A stretch of 64,000 nucleotides of DNA, taken from assembly GCA_902386555.1 (NCBI GenBank), contig CABMJJ010000007.1:62001-126000 (forward strand), given 5' to 3'. The DNA is from Candidatus Bilamarchaeum dharawalense (GTDB taxonomy: Archaea > Micrarchaeota > Micrarchaeia > Anstonellales > Bilamarchaeaceae). Shown piece after piece: positions 1 through 10,400 of this stretch; the stretch's first letter is position 1; every line of letters starts with the position of its first letter. Below the pieces are notes generated by a model. The model was not told the DNA's origin. It did not search any database and saw only the letters and a list, made by a program, of their open reading frames with translations. A program made the position numbers and the translations under genes.

Positions 1-22
1 GTTCAATGGAGCAGTACATGCC

Positions 23-1390
23 ATGTATGCAGCCAATAGAGAGAGGATAAGGAGCGTTAATGATTGCATAAAGGATGTTAATAGAATGGTACTGGAAGTT
101 GCTAGGGCAACTGAGGACTTGAGAAGATGCATGGAAAGAGTACCAAGTTGTGAAACACCAAATTTCACTGAGGTAGAAGGAGACCTTCGTCACCCAGAAA
201 CACTTATCAAACTTTTAGAACAGTCACGAACCATCAGAAAGTTCTATTTGCAACGATTGACAGCCATGAGAGAAGTGTTGGGAGGGATGGAACGAAGTCT
301 GGATCAGATGAGGGAGAGATGCCAGGGCATAGTTAGTAGATGTGAAACAACAGAAAGATTTCTAGGAGTGCATAGTGTGGACAAGGAGATGCGGGGGGTT
401 ACAGGACGCAGCATAAGCATAGACGAAGCAATAGTTTCCTTGTCCAATGGAGCTCATTTGAGAGAATTGATAGAGAGGAGAATGCCCTATCCTGAGGAAT
501 TAGTAGACTTGGCAAAATTATTAGCCATATACGGAAAAAAACCCGGGCCGTTGGCAAAGGCATTAAATGAATTTGAAGAATTGGATCGCGAATTAACCTC
601 ACCAACAGATGAAGTTACTGTTCAGAATGGGCTAAAAAGATTGAGAAGAAATGCAGTATACGAATTTCTACTTAGTGGAACTTTGGAAATATTCGAAAGA
701 GCATTGATATCCGATACTGATGATGAGATAGCAAGAGCAGTAGTAAATATTTATCTAGCTAGAAGAGATTGTGAAACAGACATAGAAACCGAGCTACATA
801 GAAGAGCTTGGGCGGACTTGTTAAGAAGCGGAAAGAGAGAAAAGATTGTAATGGATGGTGTAATAATAACAAGAGAAGAACTTGTCAGATCATTCACCCC
901 TAGACTTAACAGATTTTTAGAAACATTGTCTTTATTGATCCGCGAAAATGACCAATATCTAATGGATCATGCAGCAAAGCACGCGGGATTTAGAGTGGAT
1001 AGACCAGTGCCAGTTGACAGAGAAGAGATTGAATTATGGAGAATGGTAAGACGGGGGGATGGACCCTTGTCAGCTGCTGCTTTAAGAATAAAACATGGAA
1101 ACAATGATGATATTAGAACACACTATGCACGAGTCGCAAGAAGAACTGCCATACATAGCGCACCCCTTCTAGCTGGTTTTGGATATCCGTTCATAACACC
1201 AGGGGTAAAACCTGTGCTACTATTTGCCCATGATTTAACTGACGATGGGTTAGAACACCATCTTATGTATACCTCATTTGGATTAGACAATATGAGATGG
1301 AGAACAACATTCATAACATCTAAAGACGAATTCGAACAAAAAGGTAAGATATCTTTGATAACACCAATACCAAAAACCACGCTACTCTAA
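23..1390 (+). CDS. hypothetical helical/coiled-coil protein
   Basis: Long ORF (455 aa), Arg/Glu-rich helical composition, no recognised motif. Confidence 0.7.
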   Translation: MYAANRERIRSVNDCIKDVNRMVLEVARATEDLRRCMERVPSCETPNFTEVEGDLRHPETLIKLLEQSRTIRKFYLQRLTAMREVLGGMERSLDQMRERCQGIVSRCETTERFLGVHSVDKEMRGVTGRSISIDEAIVSLSNGAHLRELIERRMPYPEELVDLAKLLAIYGKKPGPLAKALNEFEELDRELTSPTDEVTVQNGLKRLRRNAVYEFLLSGTLEIFERALISDTDDEIARAVVNIYLARRDCETDIETELHRRAWADLLRSGKREKIVMDGVIITREELVRSFTPRLNRFLETLSLLIRENDQYLMDHAAKHAGFRVDRPVPVDREEIELWRMVRRGDGPLSAAALRIKHGNNDDIRTHYARVARRTAIHSAPLLAGFGYPFITPGVKPVLLFAHDLTDDGLEHHLMYTSFGLDNMRWRTTFITSKDEFEQKGKISLITPIPKTTLL

Positions 1391-1392
1391 AA

Positions 1393-2154
1393 TTATTTTT
1401 TAGCTACTTTAGTGCACAGTGCTTCCCTACCAAGCATTAGAGCTTCCACCCGTTCTGGGGTTAAACCATTGACAATATAGGAAGGAGTTTCAAGTTCCAA
1501 AAGTTCTTTTAACTTACCAGCCATGGCTCCGGTGACATCTTTTTTACCAGAATCTTTCAGATGCTTAGAAATTTCATTAAAATTGGATTGGGTTACCATT
1601 GGAATAACCTTACCAGAATCATCCAAAACACCATCAACATTAGTTGCAAGAATTATTTGTTCAGCAGATTTACCAAGATAGGAGATTACTTGATCTCCAG
1701 AACAAACCGAACCACCTAGTTCAAGGTCAGGAACCATATCACCGAATAAAAGCGGTACATAGCCAGATTTCAAATAATTATCGATCAGTTCAACATTGAA
1801 TGAGTGAATTCTCTTGTTTTTTGAAGTGATGATCATAGCGGGGGGGATTGAGATCGCGGGTACGCCTTCGGCATTTAGTGCAGAACAAACCAAAACGGAA
1901 AGTTCCATGCACGCATCATGGGTTAGAGCAAAGGAAAGTTTTTGCGCTGTGTTCTTGACACCATCATTTATTTTGTATTTGACCACCAGGGGATGACCGA
2001 ATGAACCAGCACCATGAACAATAACCCAGTCACGGGATGAATTTTTCCATGCTTTTGCAACTGATTTGGCAAGATTTTCAATATTTTTAAGATTAGCCTC
2101 TTTCCAACCTGCTTTGTTGGTGATGATAGAACCGCCAAGTTTGAGAAGTTTCAT
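1393..2154 (-). CDS. isopentenyl phosphate kinase (amino acid kinase family)
   Basis: MKLLKLGGSIITNK N-terminus, VIVHGAGSFGHP motif, archaeal IPK architecture; start set at the second Met. Confidence 0.88.
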   Translation of the reverse strand: MKLLKLGGSIITNKAGWKEANLKNIENLAKSVAKAWKNSSRDWVIVHGAGSFGHPLVVKYKINDGVKNTAQKLSFALTHDACMELSVLVCSALNAEGVPAISIPPAMIITSKNKRIHSFNVELIDNYLKSGYVPLLFGDMVPDLELGGSVCSGDQVISYLGKSAEQIILATNVDGVLDDSGKVIPMVTQSNFNEISKHLKDSGKKDVTGAMAGKLKELLELETPSYIVNGLTPERVEALMLGREALCTKVAKK

Positions 2155-2177
2155 AAACAATAGTCACCCTCAACAGA

Positions 2178-3158
2178 TTAAAATTTACCTAAAAGTTCTT
2201 TCATCCTATCAATGCGATAATTGGTTATGGGAACGCAATTTTCAAGTTTGGTTTGGCCATATTTTTTATACTGAAGCCAACCTGCGTAGGCGATCATGGC
2301 ACCGTTATCACGATTGTATTCATCAGGTCCAACCCCAAACCTAATTCCATCTTCATGGCACATGGTTTTTAGCATGGATTGAAGATGACGATTTTGAGCA
2401 ACCCCGCCACAGACAACCAGATGTTTCTTTTTTGTAAGGAACAGGGCCCTTTCAGTTACCTCGCATGTCATGGCAAATGATGTTTCCATCAAAGAGTAGG
2501 CAACATCTTTGTGGGAGTGTTTTTGCGCTGCTTTTTCTGCTGCAGTTAGCAAGCCAGAGAAAACCAAGTTCATACCTTTTACTGTGTATGGTAATTCAAC
2601 ATATTTCCCACCCTCAGCCAATGCAGATAGAGCAGAACCGTGGGCATGTTCCATTTTTATAGCTCTTGCAAAGCTATCGAAAAGATTACCAATGCCGATA
2701 TCCAGTGTTTCACCCAACACCTGATAAAAACCATCCCTATTCTCAATCAAAATCTGGCTATTGCCACCGGAAATGTAGAGTATGAGTGGTTTTTTTACTT
2801 TACAAAAAAATTCGCTTATCTTAACATGAGCATAACCATGATTCACTCCAATTATTTTTTTATCATATTTCAATGCCAGGTATTTTGCAGCACTCACACC
2901 GATGGAAAGAGGAGCTCCGATTCCCGGGCCCTGGGAAAATGCAATCAGATCTATTTGGTCTATGCTGATTTTCGCAGCATTGAGGGCTTTGGTAAGAACA
3001 TCGGCAAAAACATTGGTGTGATGATCGGCCATTTTTCTGGGGATTAATCCCTCATTACCACCAGAATAGGTGTCAATTATGTTGGAGAGAATTTTGTCAT
3101 CTTTGGCAATACCCATGGAAAGAGTATGGGCAGTTGATTCAATACCTAGAGTTATCAT
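2178..3158 (-). CDS. kae1: tRNA N6-threonylcarbamoyladenosine synthase subunit Kae1 (not fused to Bud32)
   Basis: MITLGIESTAHT, NHGYAHVKISEF, YISGGNSQIL, VVCGGVAQN motifs. Confidence 0.93.
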   Translation of the reverse strand: MITLGIESTAHTLSMGIAKDDKILSNIIDTYSGGNEGLIPRKMADHHTNVFADVLTKALNAAKISIDQIDLIAFSQGPGIGAPLSIGVSAAKYLALKYDKKIIGVNHGYAHVKISEFFCKVKKPLILYISGGNSQILIENRDGFYQVLGETLDIGIGNLFDSFARAIKMEHAHGSALSALAEGGKYVELPYTVKGMNLVFSGLLTAAEKAAQKHSHKDVAYSLMETSFAMTCEVTERALFLTKKKHLVVCGGVAQNRHLQSMLKTMCHEDGIRFGVGPDEYNRDNGAMIAYAGWLQYKKYGQTKLENCVPITNYRIDRMKELLGKF

Positions 3159-3160
3159 AG

Positions 3161-3832
3161 TTACGAACCCAGCACAAATTTCATTACCAATATGGAAAGC
3201 CCGTTATAGATCATGTGAATGAGAATACAGGGAGTTATGCTTTTCGATGCTTTGAAAATAGAGGCAAAGAGAAGCCCGATTGCAAAAACACCAAGAGTTT
3301 CAACTACAGAACCATAGGCAAAGTGTGCCAAACTAAAAATAACAGCAGAAGAGAGGATACCAAGATGAGGGAACTTGATTAATTTTAAAAAGAAATTGTC
3401 TAGTTTCGGAACCAACAATGCCCGGAAAAATAATTCTTCACCTATGGGAGCAACAAGAACAGCAAATAACAGAACTATCACAGGAAGAGAAGAAACCTTA
3501 TCTGATACCTTTTCCTGATCGTTAAAACCTGCAACAGTGATGATTACACCAAGAATGAATAGAACAAAGAATAGAATAAGCAGACCACCCACGGTAAAGA
3601 GTAGAGTTGTTTTTATTGAACCTGGAAACCCAATTGAATTGAGAGTGGTTCCCAGATCCTTTTTCCATAGGAAATAAAATGCAGCTGAAAAAATACCAAG
3701 TTGGATGGCCAGCGATCCCAATATGGTTAGGTATATTGAAGGGAAAAAATCCAATTTAAGTAAGTTACAAACTAGAACTGAAAAAAGAAGTAATATGGAG
3801 AAAATAGTAAGAAAAAGAAAAATGCTTTTCAT
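3161..3832 (-). CDS. CPBP-family intramembrane metalloprotease
   Basis: Multiple TM segments with [11 protein letters not shown] and SLAHFAYG motifs. Confidence 0.82.
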   Translation of the reverse strand: MKSIFLFLTIFSILLLFSVLVCNLLKLDFFPSIYLTILGSLAIQLGIFSAAFYFLWKKDLGTTLNSIGFPGSIKTTLLFTVGGLLILFFVLFILGVIITVAGFNDQEKVSDKVSSLPVIVLLFAVLVAPIGEELFFRALLVPKLDNFFLKLIKFPHLGILSSAVIFSLAHFAYGSVVETLGVFAIGLLFASIFKASKSITPCILIHMIYNGLSILVMKFVLGS

Positions 3833-4002
3833 TTTTTCTCAAAGTAGCCACATTTGCCACAGGAACGTCGGTCTTTATGTTCGGCCAATCTTACACCAGC
3901 ACCACATTTAGGACATGCTTTTCCTGGTTTGTAGGCATTTGGTTTTTTCTCTTTTTTCTTTGCTGCAGGTGCTGCAGCTGGTTTTTTCTTATCGTCAGCC
4001 AT
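3829..4002 (-). CDS. rps27ae: 30S ribosomal protein S27ae
   Basis: Manual translation [57 protein letters not shown], a zinc ribbon; too short for the ORF track. Confidence 0.9.
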   Translation of the reverse strand: MADDKKKPAAAPAAKKKEKKPNAYKPGKACPKCGAGVRLAEHKDRRSCGKCGYFEKK

Positions 4003-4006
4003 TTAA

Positions 4007-4339
4007 TCACTCTTTCTTCCTAGCCGGTGCGGCCTTTACTTTTTTCTTTTTTTCTGGTTTTGGCATCAGACCTTCACGTACTTTTATGTGAACTGGTTCT
4101 GTGGCCAGTAGAGCTTCCTTGGAGGAGTAGGCATGTGCAGTAACCTTGACCATGTGTCTTCCAAAATTGCTTGACACGTTTCTCAATGCAATCAGTTCTG
4201 GATTTGCACCGACCTTGTGGCCAACTGCTTCCTTGAGTTCTGTCCGCTTTGGAGTGGAACCACTGAAACTTACTTCAGCCTGAATCTCTTTTCGTTCTAA
4301 CAATTTATTATCGTTGTTTGCGATGATATTAACATTCAT
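4007..4339 (-). CDS. rps24e: 30S ribosomal protein S24e
   Basis: MNVNIIANNDNKLLERKEIQAEVSF, typical S24e N-terminus, next to S27ae. Confidence 0.9.
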   Translation of the reverse strand: MNVNIIANNDNKLLERKEIQAEVSFSGSTPKRTELKEAVGHKVGANPELIALRNVSSNFGRHMVKVTAHAYSSKEALLATEPVHIKVREGLMPKPEKKKKVKAAPARKKE

Positions 4340-4728
4340 TTAATCCTCTCCATTCTTTTTCTGCCCATACATTCCAAAATTTCTGCTTCCTTACCTGGAG
4401 CAGCTGCGCTTAAAAGTTCTTGTGGAATTTCAAGATCATAAACTTCATAGGAAGCCTGGTCCATGACCTGGGCATTGTTCCCGTTTACCGACATTATTTG
4501 AACATTTTTGCGTTCAATTATCGGACAGTCAACATCAGCATCTCCTGGGCTTAGAAGTGTTTTCTTCTGGCCTTCAAAAACGCCTATGCCTGTAATTCTC
4601 ATTTTTGCAGCACCGTGCTTACCTGGTTTGGAGCTTTCAATTTCCACTACCTTGCATGGGATGTCTTCAATGAGCACGTATCTCCCTACTCTTAATTCCT
4701 TTGCAACAGCAAATACTTTATCAACCAT
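4336..4728 (-). CDS. translation initiation factor aIF5A
   Basis: SSKPGKHGAAK hypusination-loop motif. Confidence 0.93.
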   Translation of the reverse strand: MVDKVFAVAKELRVGRYVLIEDIPCKVVEIESSKPGKHGAAKMRITGIGVFEGQKKTLLSPGDADVDCPIIERKNVQIMSVNGNNAQVMDQASYEVYDLEIPQELLSAAAPGKEAEILECMGRKRMERIK

Positions 4729-4972
4729 TATTACACCTTGTAAAAATTTTCCAAATTTTTACTAAATAAAAATCTATTTTCGATTTTTACGCCCTATCGA
4801 AATTCTTATTTCGATTAAGTAAAAATGCCAAGAGTATTTTTACACCTGACAATTCGGATAGAAGTATAACTTATAAAACATTAGGGTTTTTAAATCGAAC
4901 TCACTCTCTTGAGATTGTTCAAACCTAGACCAGTGAAAGTCTTAATAATCTAGGATACCTAAACAAAAAAAT

Positions 4973-5704
4973 ATGATACTTATCGACTCCCACACCCATC
5001 TCTTTGAAATGAAGAAAGATTACCTACTACCTGCGGATATTTATCCGGTGGTTGCTGGCTATTCCCATGGTGCAAACAAAAAGGCAACGACTTTTGCAAA
5101 GGAACACGGTTATCCTTTTATTCTGGGTATTGCGCCCCAGAGCACGGTAAAAGAAGGGATTTCAAAACTGGACGAGTGGGTGGGATTCATTAGACAGAAC
5201 AAACCCAATGCCATTGGTGAAGTTGGATTGGATTACAAATGGGCAGAGACTAGGCAGCAGGCAGATAATGAAAAAATAGTTTTTCAGAAAATGATAGAAC
5301 TGGCCAAAGAAATGAAATTACCACTGGTGATCCATTCAAGAAACAACCCGGTTGAAAATGATGTTCCTAAGGATGCAGTGGAGGACATATTGGCGATGGC
5401 CACTGGGATGAAATTATTAATGCATTTCTATTCTGGTTCAGAAGAACAGGCAATGAGAATCGTGGAAAATGGAGGATATATCTCCATAATGCATCTTCGT
5501 TCAAAGGAACGCAGAAAGGTTATTAATAGTGTACCACTGAATAGACTTCTGGTGGAAAGTGATTCACCCTATGTTGGCAGGACTCCCGAGTCCATTCGCG
5601 AAGCAATCGCGTACATTGCCGAAGTTAAAAATGTGGGAACTGCTGTGGTTGCAAAGGCAACCAGCGAAAATGCGATGAAATTTTTTAACTTCCACCTGGA
5701 GTAG
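4973..5704 (+). CDS. TatD-family hydrolase
   Basis: IDSHTHLF, GEVGLDYKW, VIHSRN, ESDSPYVG motifs. Confidence 0.88.
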   Translation: MILIDSHTHLFEMKKDYLLPADIYPVVAGYSHGANKKATTFAKEHGYPFILGIAPQSTVKEGISKLDEWVGFIRQNKPNAIGEVGLDYKWAETRQQADNEKIVFQKMIELAKEMKLPLVIHSRNNPVENDVPKDAVEDILAMATGMKLLMHFYSGSEEQAMRIVENGGYISIMHLRSKERRKVINSVPLNRLLVESDSPYVGRTPESIREAIAYIAEVKNVGTAVVAKATSENAMKFFNFHLE

Positions 5705-5710
5705 ATTAAT

Positions 5711-6184
5711 ATGTTTGATTTTTTAAAACCAAAAAAAGAAAAGCTAGATATTGCACTTTTGGTCGACGGACCGAATATCCTGAGAAAGGCATTTAATGTG
5801 GATCTACACGAATTAAGAAAAGAAATTTCTCGATTCGGCAACATACGAATTGCCAAGATATATTTGGACCAGTTTGCATCAGATAAGTTGATTGAGGCCA
5901 TGGTAAATCAGGGATTTGAAACTGAGATAACCACTGGCGATGTGGATGTGACCATGGCCATTGAAGCCATGGAATATGTTTTGGATAAGGATGTGGATAT
6001 AATTGCTCTGATGACACGAGATACTGATTACCTGCCAGTGTTGAGAAAAGCAAAAGCACGAGGCAAAAAAACCATGATCATTGCCACCGATGTGGCATTC
6101 AGTGCGGCCCTTAGAAACACAGCAGATAGGATAATAATATATAAGGGACCTGGAAAAATTGAGACCATAGTAAATAACGAATAA
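5711..6184 (+). CDS. NYN/LabA-like PIN-fold protein
   Basis: LLVDGPNILRKAF, DVDVTMAIEAMEYV, TRDTDYLPVLRKA motifs. Confidence 0.85.
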   Translation: MFDFLKPKKEKLDIALLVDGPNILRKAFNVDLHELRKEISRFGNIRIAKIYLDQFASDKLIEAMVNQGFETEITTGDVDVTMAIEAMEYVLDKDVDIIALMTRDTDYLPVLRKAKARGKKTMIIATDVAFSAALRNTADRIIIYKGPGKIETIVNNE

Positions 6185-6724
6185 CTACTTCAGTTGAAAA
6201 CTCTTCAGCATGTGATCGAATATGGGCTGAAGTTTATCAACTTTCTTTTTTTCGCACCAGTAGCTAACCCTAAACAATTTGAGGTTTTTAGGATTTTGAA
6301 TATAGAATGTCCAGACATCACACAGAACCTTACCCTTGTCTAGTTTGAAAGGTAGATCCTCAGTTATGGCAGTGATACCATGCAGAGCATTGAATACTGA
6401 AAATTTGGCTTTTGTCTTTCCACCTGGGTTTATGGCTGCTTCCGTATTGGCATATTCCTGGGGTTCGAATTTCAGTAATTCGTCCCTGTCAAAATATTGA
6501 ATGGATGCTGCATTGGGTGAGGTGGAGGTTTTACCTACATCTTTTGGAGATCGAAAGGTGATCATGTTGTGTTGGTCCACACCCTTGACCTGAAGGTAGC
6601 GTGCTTCCCAATTGCTGGGCATTTCCATGGAGAAAAATTGATCGCCTACGCGTTGATAGGTGATTTCTACCTTAGAATCGGTTTTGGGTTTTGTTGTTTT
6701 AGTATTTGGTTTGGCCTTGGCCAT
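6185..6724 (-). CDS. hypothetical protein
   Basis: 179-aa ORF filling a gap; FSMEMPSNWEARYLQ is weakly PsbP-like. Confidence 0.7.
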   Translation of the reverse strand: MAKAKPNTKTTKPKTDSKVEITYQRVGDQFFSMEMPSNWEARYLQVKGVDQHNMITFRSPKDVGKTSTSPNAASIQYFDRDELLKFEPQEYANTEAAINPGGKTKAKFSVFNALHGITAITEDLPFKLDKGKVLCDVWTFYIQNPKNLKLFRVSYWCEKKKVDKLQPIFDHMLKSFQLK

Positions 6725-6812
6725 AGCATCACCACTAAAAATCTAAATAGAAGATTTAAATATTAACCGGTATTAAAAAGCTATAAGTTTTATTTTTTGA
6801 GGTGAATTTTTT

Positions 6813-7037
6813 ATGCCAGAACGAAGACCATTTGATGTATTGAACAGTGCTTTGAACAACACCGTTATTATCGGAATGAAGGGTGGAACAGAATTCCGTG
6901 GTGTTATGGTTGCCTATGACGTACACATGAACATTGTTCTTGAAAAAGCAGAACAAATGGTAAATGGTGAAGTTAAAAGAGGGGTCGGCACAGTTTTGCT
7001 ACGTGGCGATTCGGTAACATTTATCTCACCGTCTTAG
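6813..7037 (+). CDS. LSm (Sm-like archaeal) RNA-binding protein
   Basis: NNTVIIGMKGGTEFRGVMVAYDVHMNIVLEKAEQ and LLRGDSVTFISPS Sm motifs. Confidence 0.93.
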   Translation: MPERRPFDVLNSALNNTVIIGMKGGTEFRGVMVAYDVHMNIVLEKAEQMVNGEVKRGVGTVLLRGDSVTFISPS

Positions 7038-7052
7038 ATAGCTAGTTTTTTG

Positions 7053-7133
7053 GTTCTTTTTTGCACTGGTTCGGCGCACCGAACAAGGCGCAAATCGAAC
7101 GGATTATCGTTCGATTACGTCCTAAAAAAGAAC
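7053..7133 (+). repeat. structured intergenic element, type 2 (outer stem plus two hairpins), copy 1
   Basis: Outer GTTCTTTTTT/AAAAAAGAAC encloses GTTCGG-CGCA-CCGAAC and AATCGAACG-GATTAT-CGTTCGATT; homologous layout at 26787-26856. Confidence 0.6.
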
Positions 7134-7137
7134 AAAC

Positions 7138-7298
7138 GGGCACGTAGCTCAAAGCTTTGAACGCGGCGTTCGAAATTTGCCGCGTAAAGCGCGAGCAACG
7201 GTAGAGCATCCGCTTGGCGCACGCTTTTTTACCAAAAAAGCTTGGCAACAAAGTGTCCATAGTGTGGAAGGCTGGGGGTTCAAATCCCTCCGTGTCCA
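7138..7298 (+). tRNA. tRNA-Ala(GGC), interrupted in the D-loop (about 7153-7198) and anticodon loop (about 7220-7262)
   Basis: Acceptor GGGCACG/CGTGTCC with G3-U70 and A73; D-stem GCTC/GAGC; anticodon stem TCCGC/GTGGA; T-arm GGGGG-TTCAAAT-CCCTC; BHB-like fold around the anticodon intron. Confidence 0.85.
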
Positions 7299-7346
7299 TT
7301 TCGAAGAAATGGACTGACGGGAACGCAGGTTTCCGGTAGGTCCAAT

Positions 7347-7383
7347 AAAAGGGACCCGAGTCCCTTTTAATCTCCTTTTTTTG
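7347..7383 (+). terminator. hairpin plus T-tract downstream of tRNA-Ala
   Basis: AAAAGGGACCCGAGTCCCTTTT followed by CTCCTTTTTTTG. Confidence 0.5.
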
Positions 7384-7451
7384 TTAATAACTAACATTTG
7401 CAAGAACGCAGAAACGCTTTTTAATGTGCTTTGAGATTACCATCCGGTTAA

Positions 7452-10400
7452 ATGGTTTTTATCTCCCGACTTAGATTAAAGAATTTCAAATCATTCAAAG
7501 CAGCGGATGTTCAGCTTCCAAAAACATTTGTTTGTTTTGCTGGACCGAACGGCAGTGGTAAATCTAATTTATGTGATGCTATCCGCTTTGTTATGGGCGA
7601 GATAAGCCTGAAATCGCTTCGTGCAAAAAAAGTAACTGATCTGATCCATACTGGTTCAAGAACAGCTGAGGTTAGCCTGGTTCTTCAAAGTGAAAATGAT
7701 GGACATGGCTATGAGATCAGAAGAGCCATTAGAGAAGATGGGAAGATTAGATACAGACTGAATGATAAAAAAACAACCCGAGGTAGTGTGGTTGAAGCAC
7801 TCAAGAAGCACAACTTGGACAGCAGCGGTCGTAATACCATTGCCCAGGGAGAGGTTCAAAGAATAATCAACATGAACGGAAAGGAAAGAAGGCAGATCAT
7901 CGATAGTGTTGCCGGAATTGCAGACTTTGAAGAGAAGAAAAAAGAGGCACTAAACGAATTGAACATGGTTGACACCAGAATAAAGGACTCTAGACTGGTT
8001 CTCGGCGAAAGAAAAGCATTTTTAGATGAATTGGAAAGAGAAAAAGAGATAGCCATAAAGTACACTGGTGCAAAAAAAAGCCTTGCCAATGCCAAGGGCA
8101 CACTTTTGAAAAACGAAATGGAAAGATTGGAAAAGGAATTAACAAATGTTAGCAAGCAGGAGAACAAATTAAACGAAACAAGAAAGATCAAGGAACAGGA
8201 AATGGCTGATGTGGAAACAAAGGTAACAGAAATAGATTCTAAGAGATCAAAAACAAGCGAAGAGTTGCAATCAAAACAAAAAACCAACACCATGATCAGA
8301 CGCCTGGAAGAACTGAAGGCATCCTGCGGGTCGAAAAAACAACTTGTTCTAGATAAGGAGACTTTTGTTAAAGGAATAAAGACAGAAAAAGAGGAAATTG
8401 AAAGAGAAACTTCAAAAGAAAAAGAGGTTATTGCTGCCATTGAAAAAGAACTGGCTGCGCTTAGACGTGATTTGAAGAAAGCAGATGAAGAACTTACAAA
8501 ACATGGCGGAGCAGTAGAAGATGATAGGATTGCAGAGATAAGGAAAACTCTTGAGCATGAAGAGAAAGAACTGGCTGCAATTAAGGAAAAATTAACATTT
8601 TTTACTTCTGAAATTGAAGCTAAAAAACAGCTCATTGATGCAAAGAAGACCGAACAAACGAATATCCTTCCCAATGATGAAAGAAGCGAAGAAAAACAAG
8701 AAGATATGGGTCTGCTCAGGAAGGAAGTGGATAGGATTGCCAAGGAAATAGACCGATCGTTTTCAAAAACAAAGGAGATAAACTCCCAGATGGGTGAGCT
8801 TGACAAACAGATGCTTGAGCTTAAAGAAAAACTTTCAATATTTAAGGTTAGAAGCTCGCCCCAGCTTGCCAATCCGGCCCTAAGCTTTATCAGCGAACTT
8901 ACAAAACCAGGAAGCGGGATTTACGGTACTGTTGCTGACCTTATTAGTTTTGATCCTGAGTACAGCACTGCGGTTGAAGCAGCAGGAGGGGCAAGACTGC
9001 TTTACGTTGTTGTGGATGGTATAGATAGGGCCACAGAGGTTATTGAAAAATTGAAAAAAGCAAAGGCTGGCAGAGCCACTTTTATACCATTGGATTCGAT
9101 TAGGACTCCCGCTCCAGCAAAGGCAGGTAAATTCTCATCAATTTTAGATGTGGTGGAATGTAAATCAGAAGTCAGAAGAGCAATGGAATATGTTTTTGCT
9201 GACACCCTATTGGTGGATGGTGTTGCCGATGCAAAAAAGCTGGGCATTGGAACAGGGAGAATGGTGACACTCGAGGGTGAAATTTTTGAAAGATCAGGAA
9301 TAGTAAGCGGTGGCCGAGCACAATCCGGTTTATTGAATAATAATCAACTTCGTAAGATTGAAAACGAATTTAATGATGTAAAAAGTACAAAGGATTCTTT
9401 CCTTCAGGAACTTTACACCATTAGAGAAGAAGAATCCAAAATGAGAGCAGAAAAGGCAAAGTTGGAAATTCAGATAAAAACTCACGAGATGAAAGAAAAA
9501 ATAGAGCAGGATCGAAGAAAGGAAATCGAACACTTGATCAGAAGAAAAGAGCAGATAACTGATGAGATAAAAGGACTGGAAGAATCAATCAAAAATAGGT
9601 CTGAGGAACGAGAAAAACTAACCAAAGTAGTTGCAGAAGCTGAGGGAAAGGTGGCTGGTCTAAAGGAGAAGTTAAAAGCTGCTGAAGGCGAATTTAGAAG
9701 AAGTTCCGAGGAAAGCAGCAAGAAAAGGGCAGACCTAAGTGCAACCGTATCGTCATTGAAAGCAACCATTGAAGGTAAAACCAGTGAAATTGAGATAAGA
9801 AACAAAGAACACATGGCAAAGCAGGAACGATCCAAAAAGCTGAATAAAGATGAAAAGGAAGCCCTGGAAAAAATAAGGGAAGTACAAAAACAAATAGGCG
9901 ATGAGGAGAAGGAACTTACCCACACTGAAGAGAAAATGAAGTCAGCAAGTAAAGAGATAGAACAGCTCTTTGAACAAATGAAGAGCTATGAAGATGAGCT
10001 TCAGGAAATGGGTAAGAAACGTGGCCAGATTAGAATTGAATTGGATAAGGCCATGAAGGATATTAATCAGATGACTGTGAAAACAGCAACTGCACAAACC
10101 AGATTAGAAGATATTAAAGCAGAATTTGCAGCCTACGGTGATGCTGAATTCCTCAAGGTTGAGAAGGAAGAACTTAGCAATATGGTTAGGGGAGCAGAGG
10201 AAATCCTTTCAACCATTGGCAATGTGAATATGGCGGCAATAGAGATGTATGATAAAAAGAAAGCCGAGATGGCAGACATTGAACAAAAAATAGAGAAACT
10301 GGATCAGGAAAGGGAAGCCATACTATCCATGATTGGGGAAATAGAAGAACATAAAAAAGAGGCATTCTCAGAAACATTCAACGCAGTAAGCGATAATTTC

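Noticed and set aside
2640-3047. 135-aa plus-strand ORF
   Set aside because: Antisense to Kae1.
7042-7403. ORFs of 85 and 84 aa on the minus strand
   Set aside because: Antisense to tRNA-Ala and its flanking hairpins.
7856-8872. 338-aa antisense ORF
   Set aside because: Lies entirely opposite the coiled-coil region of SMC; Ser/Leu/Phe-rich composition is the mirror of a Glu/Lys-rich coding frame.
9482-9925. 147-aa antisense ORF in SMC
   Set aside because: Same reason: antisense of coiled-coil codons.
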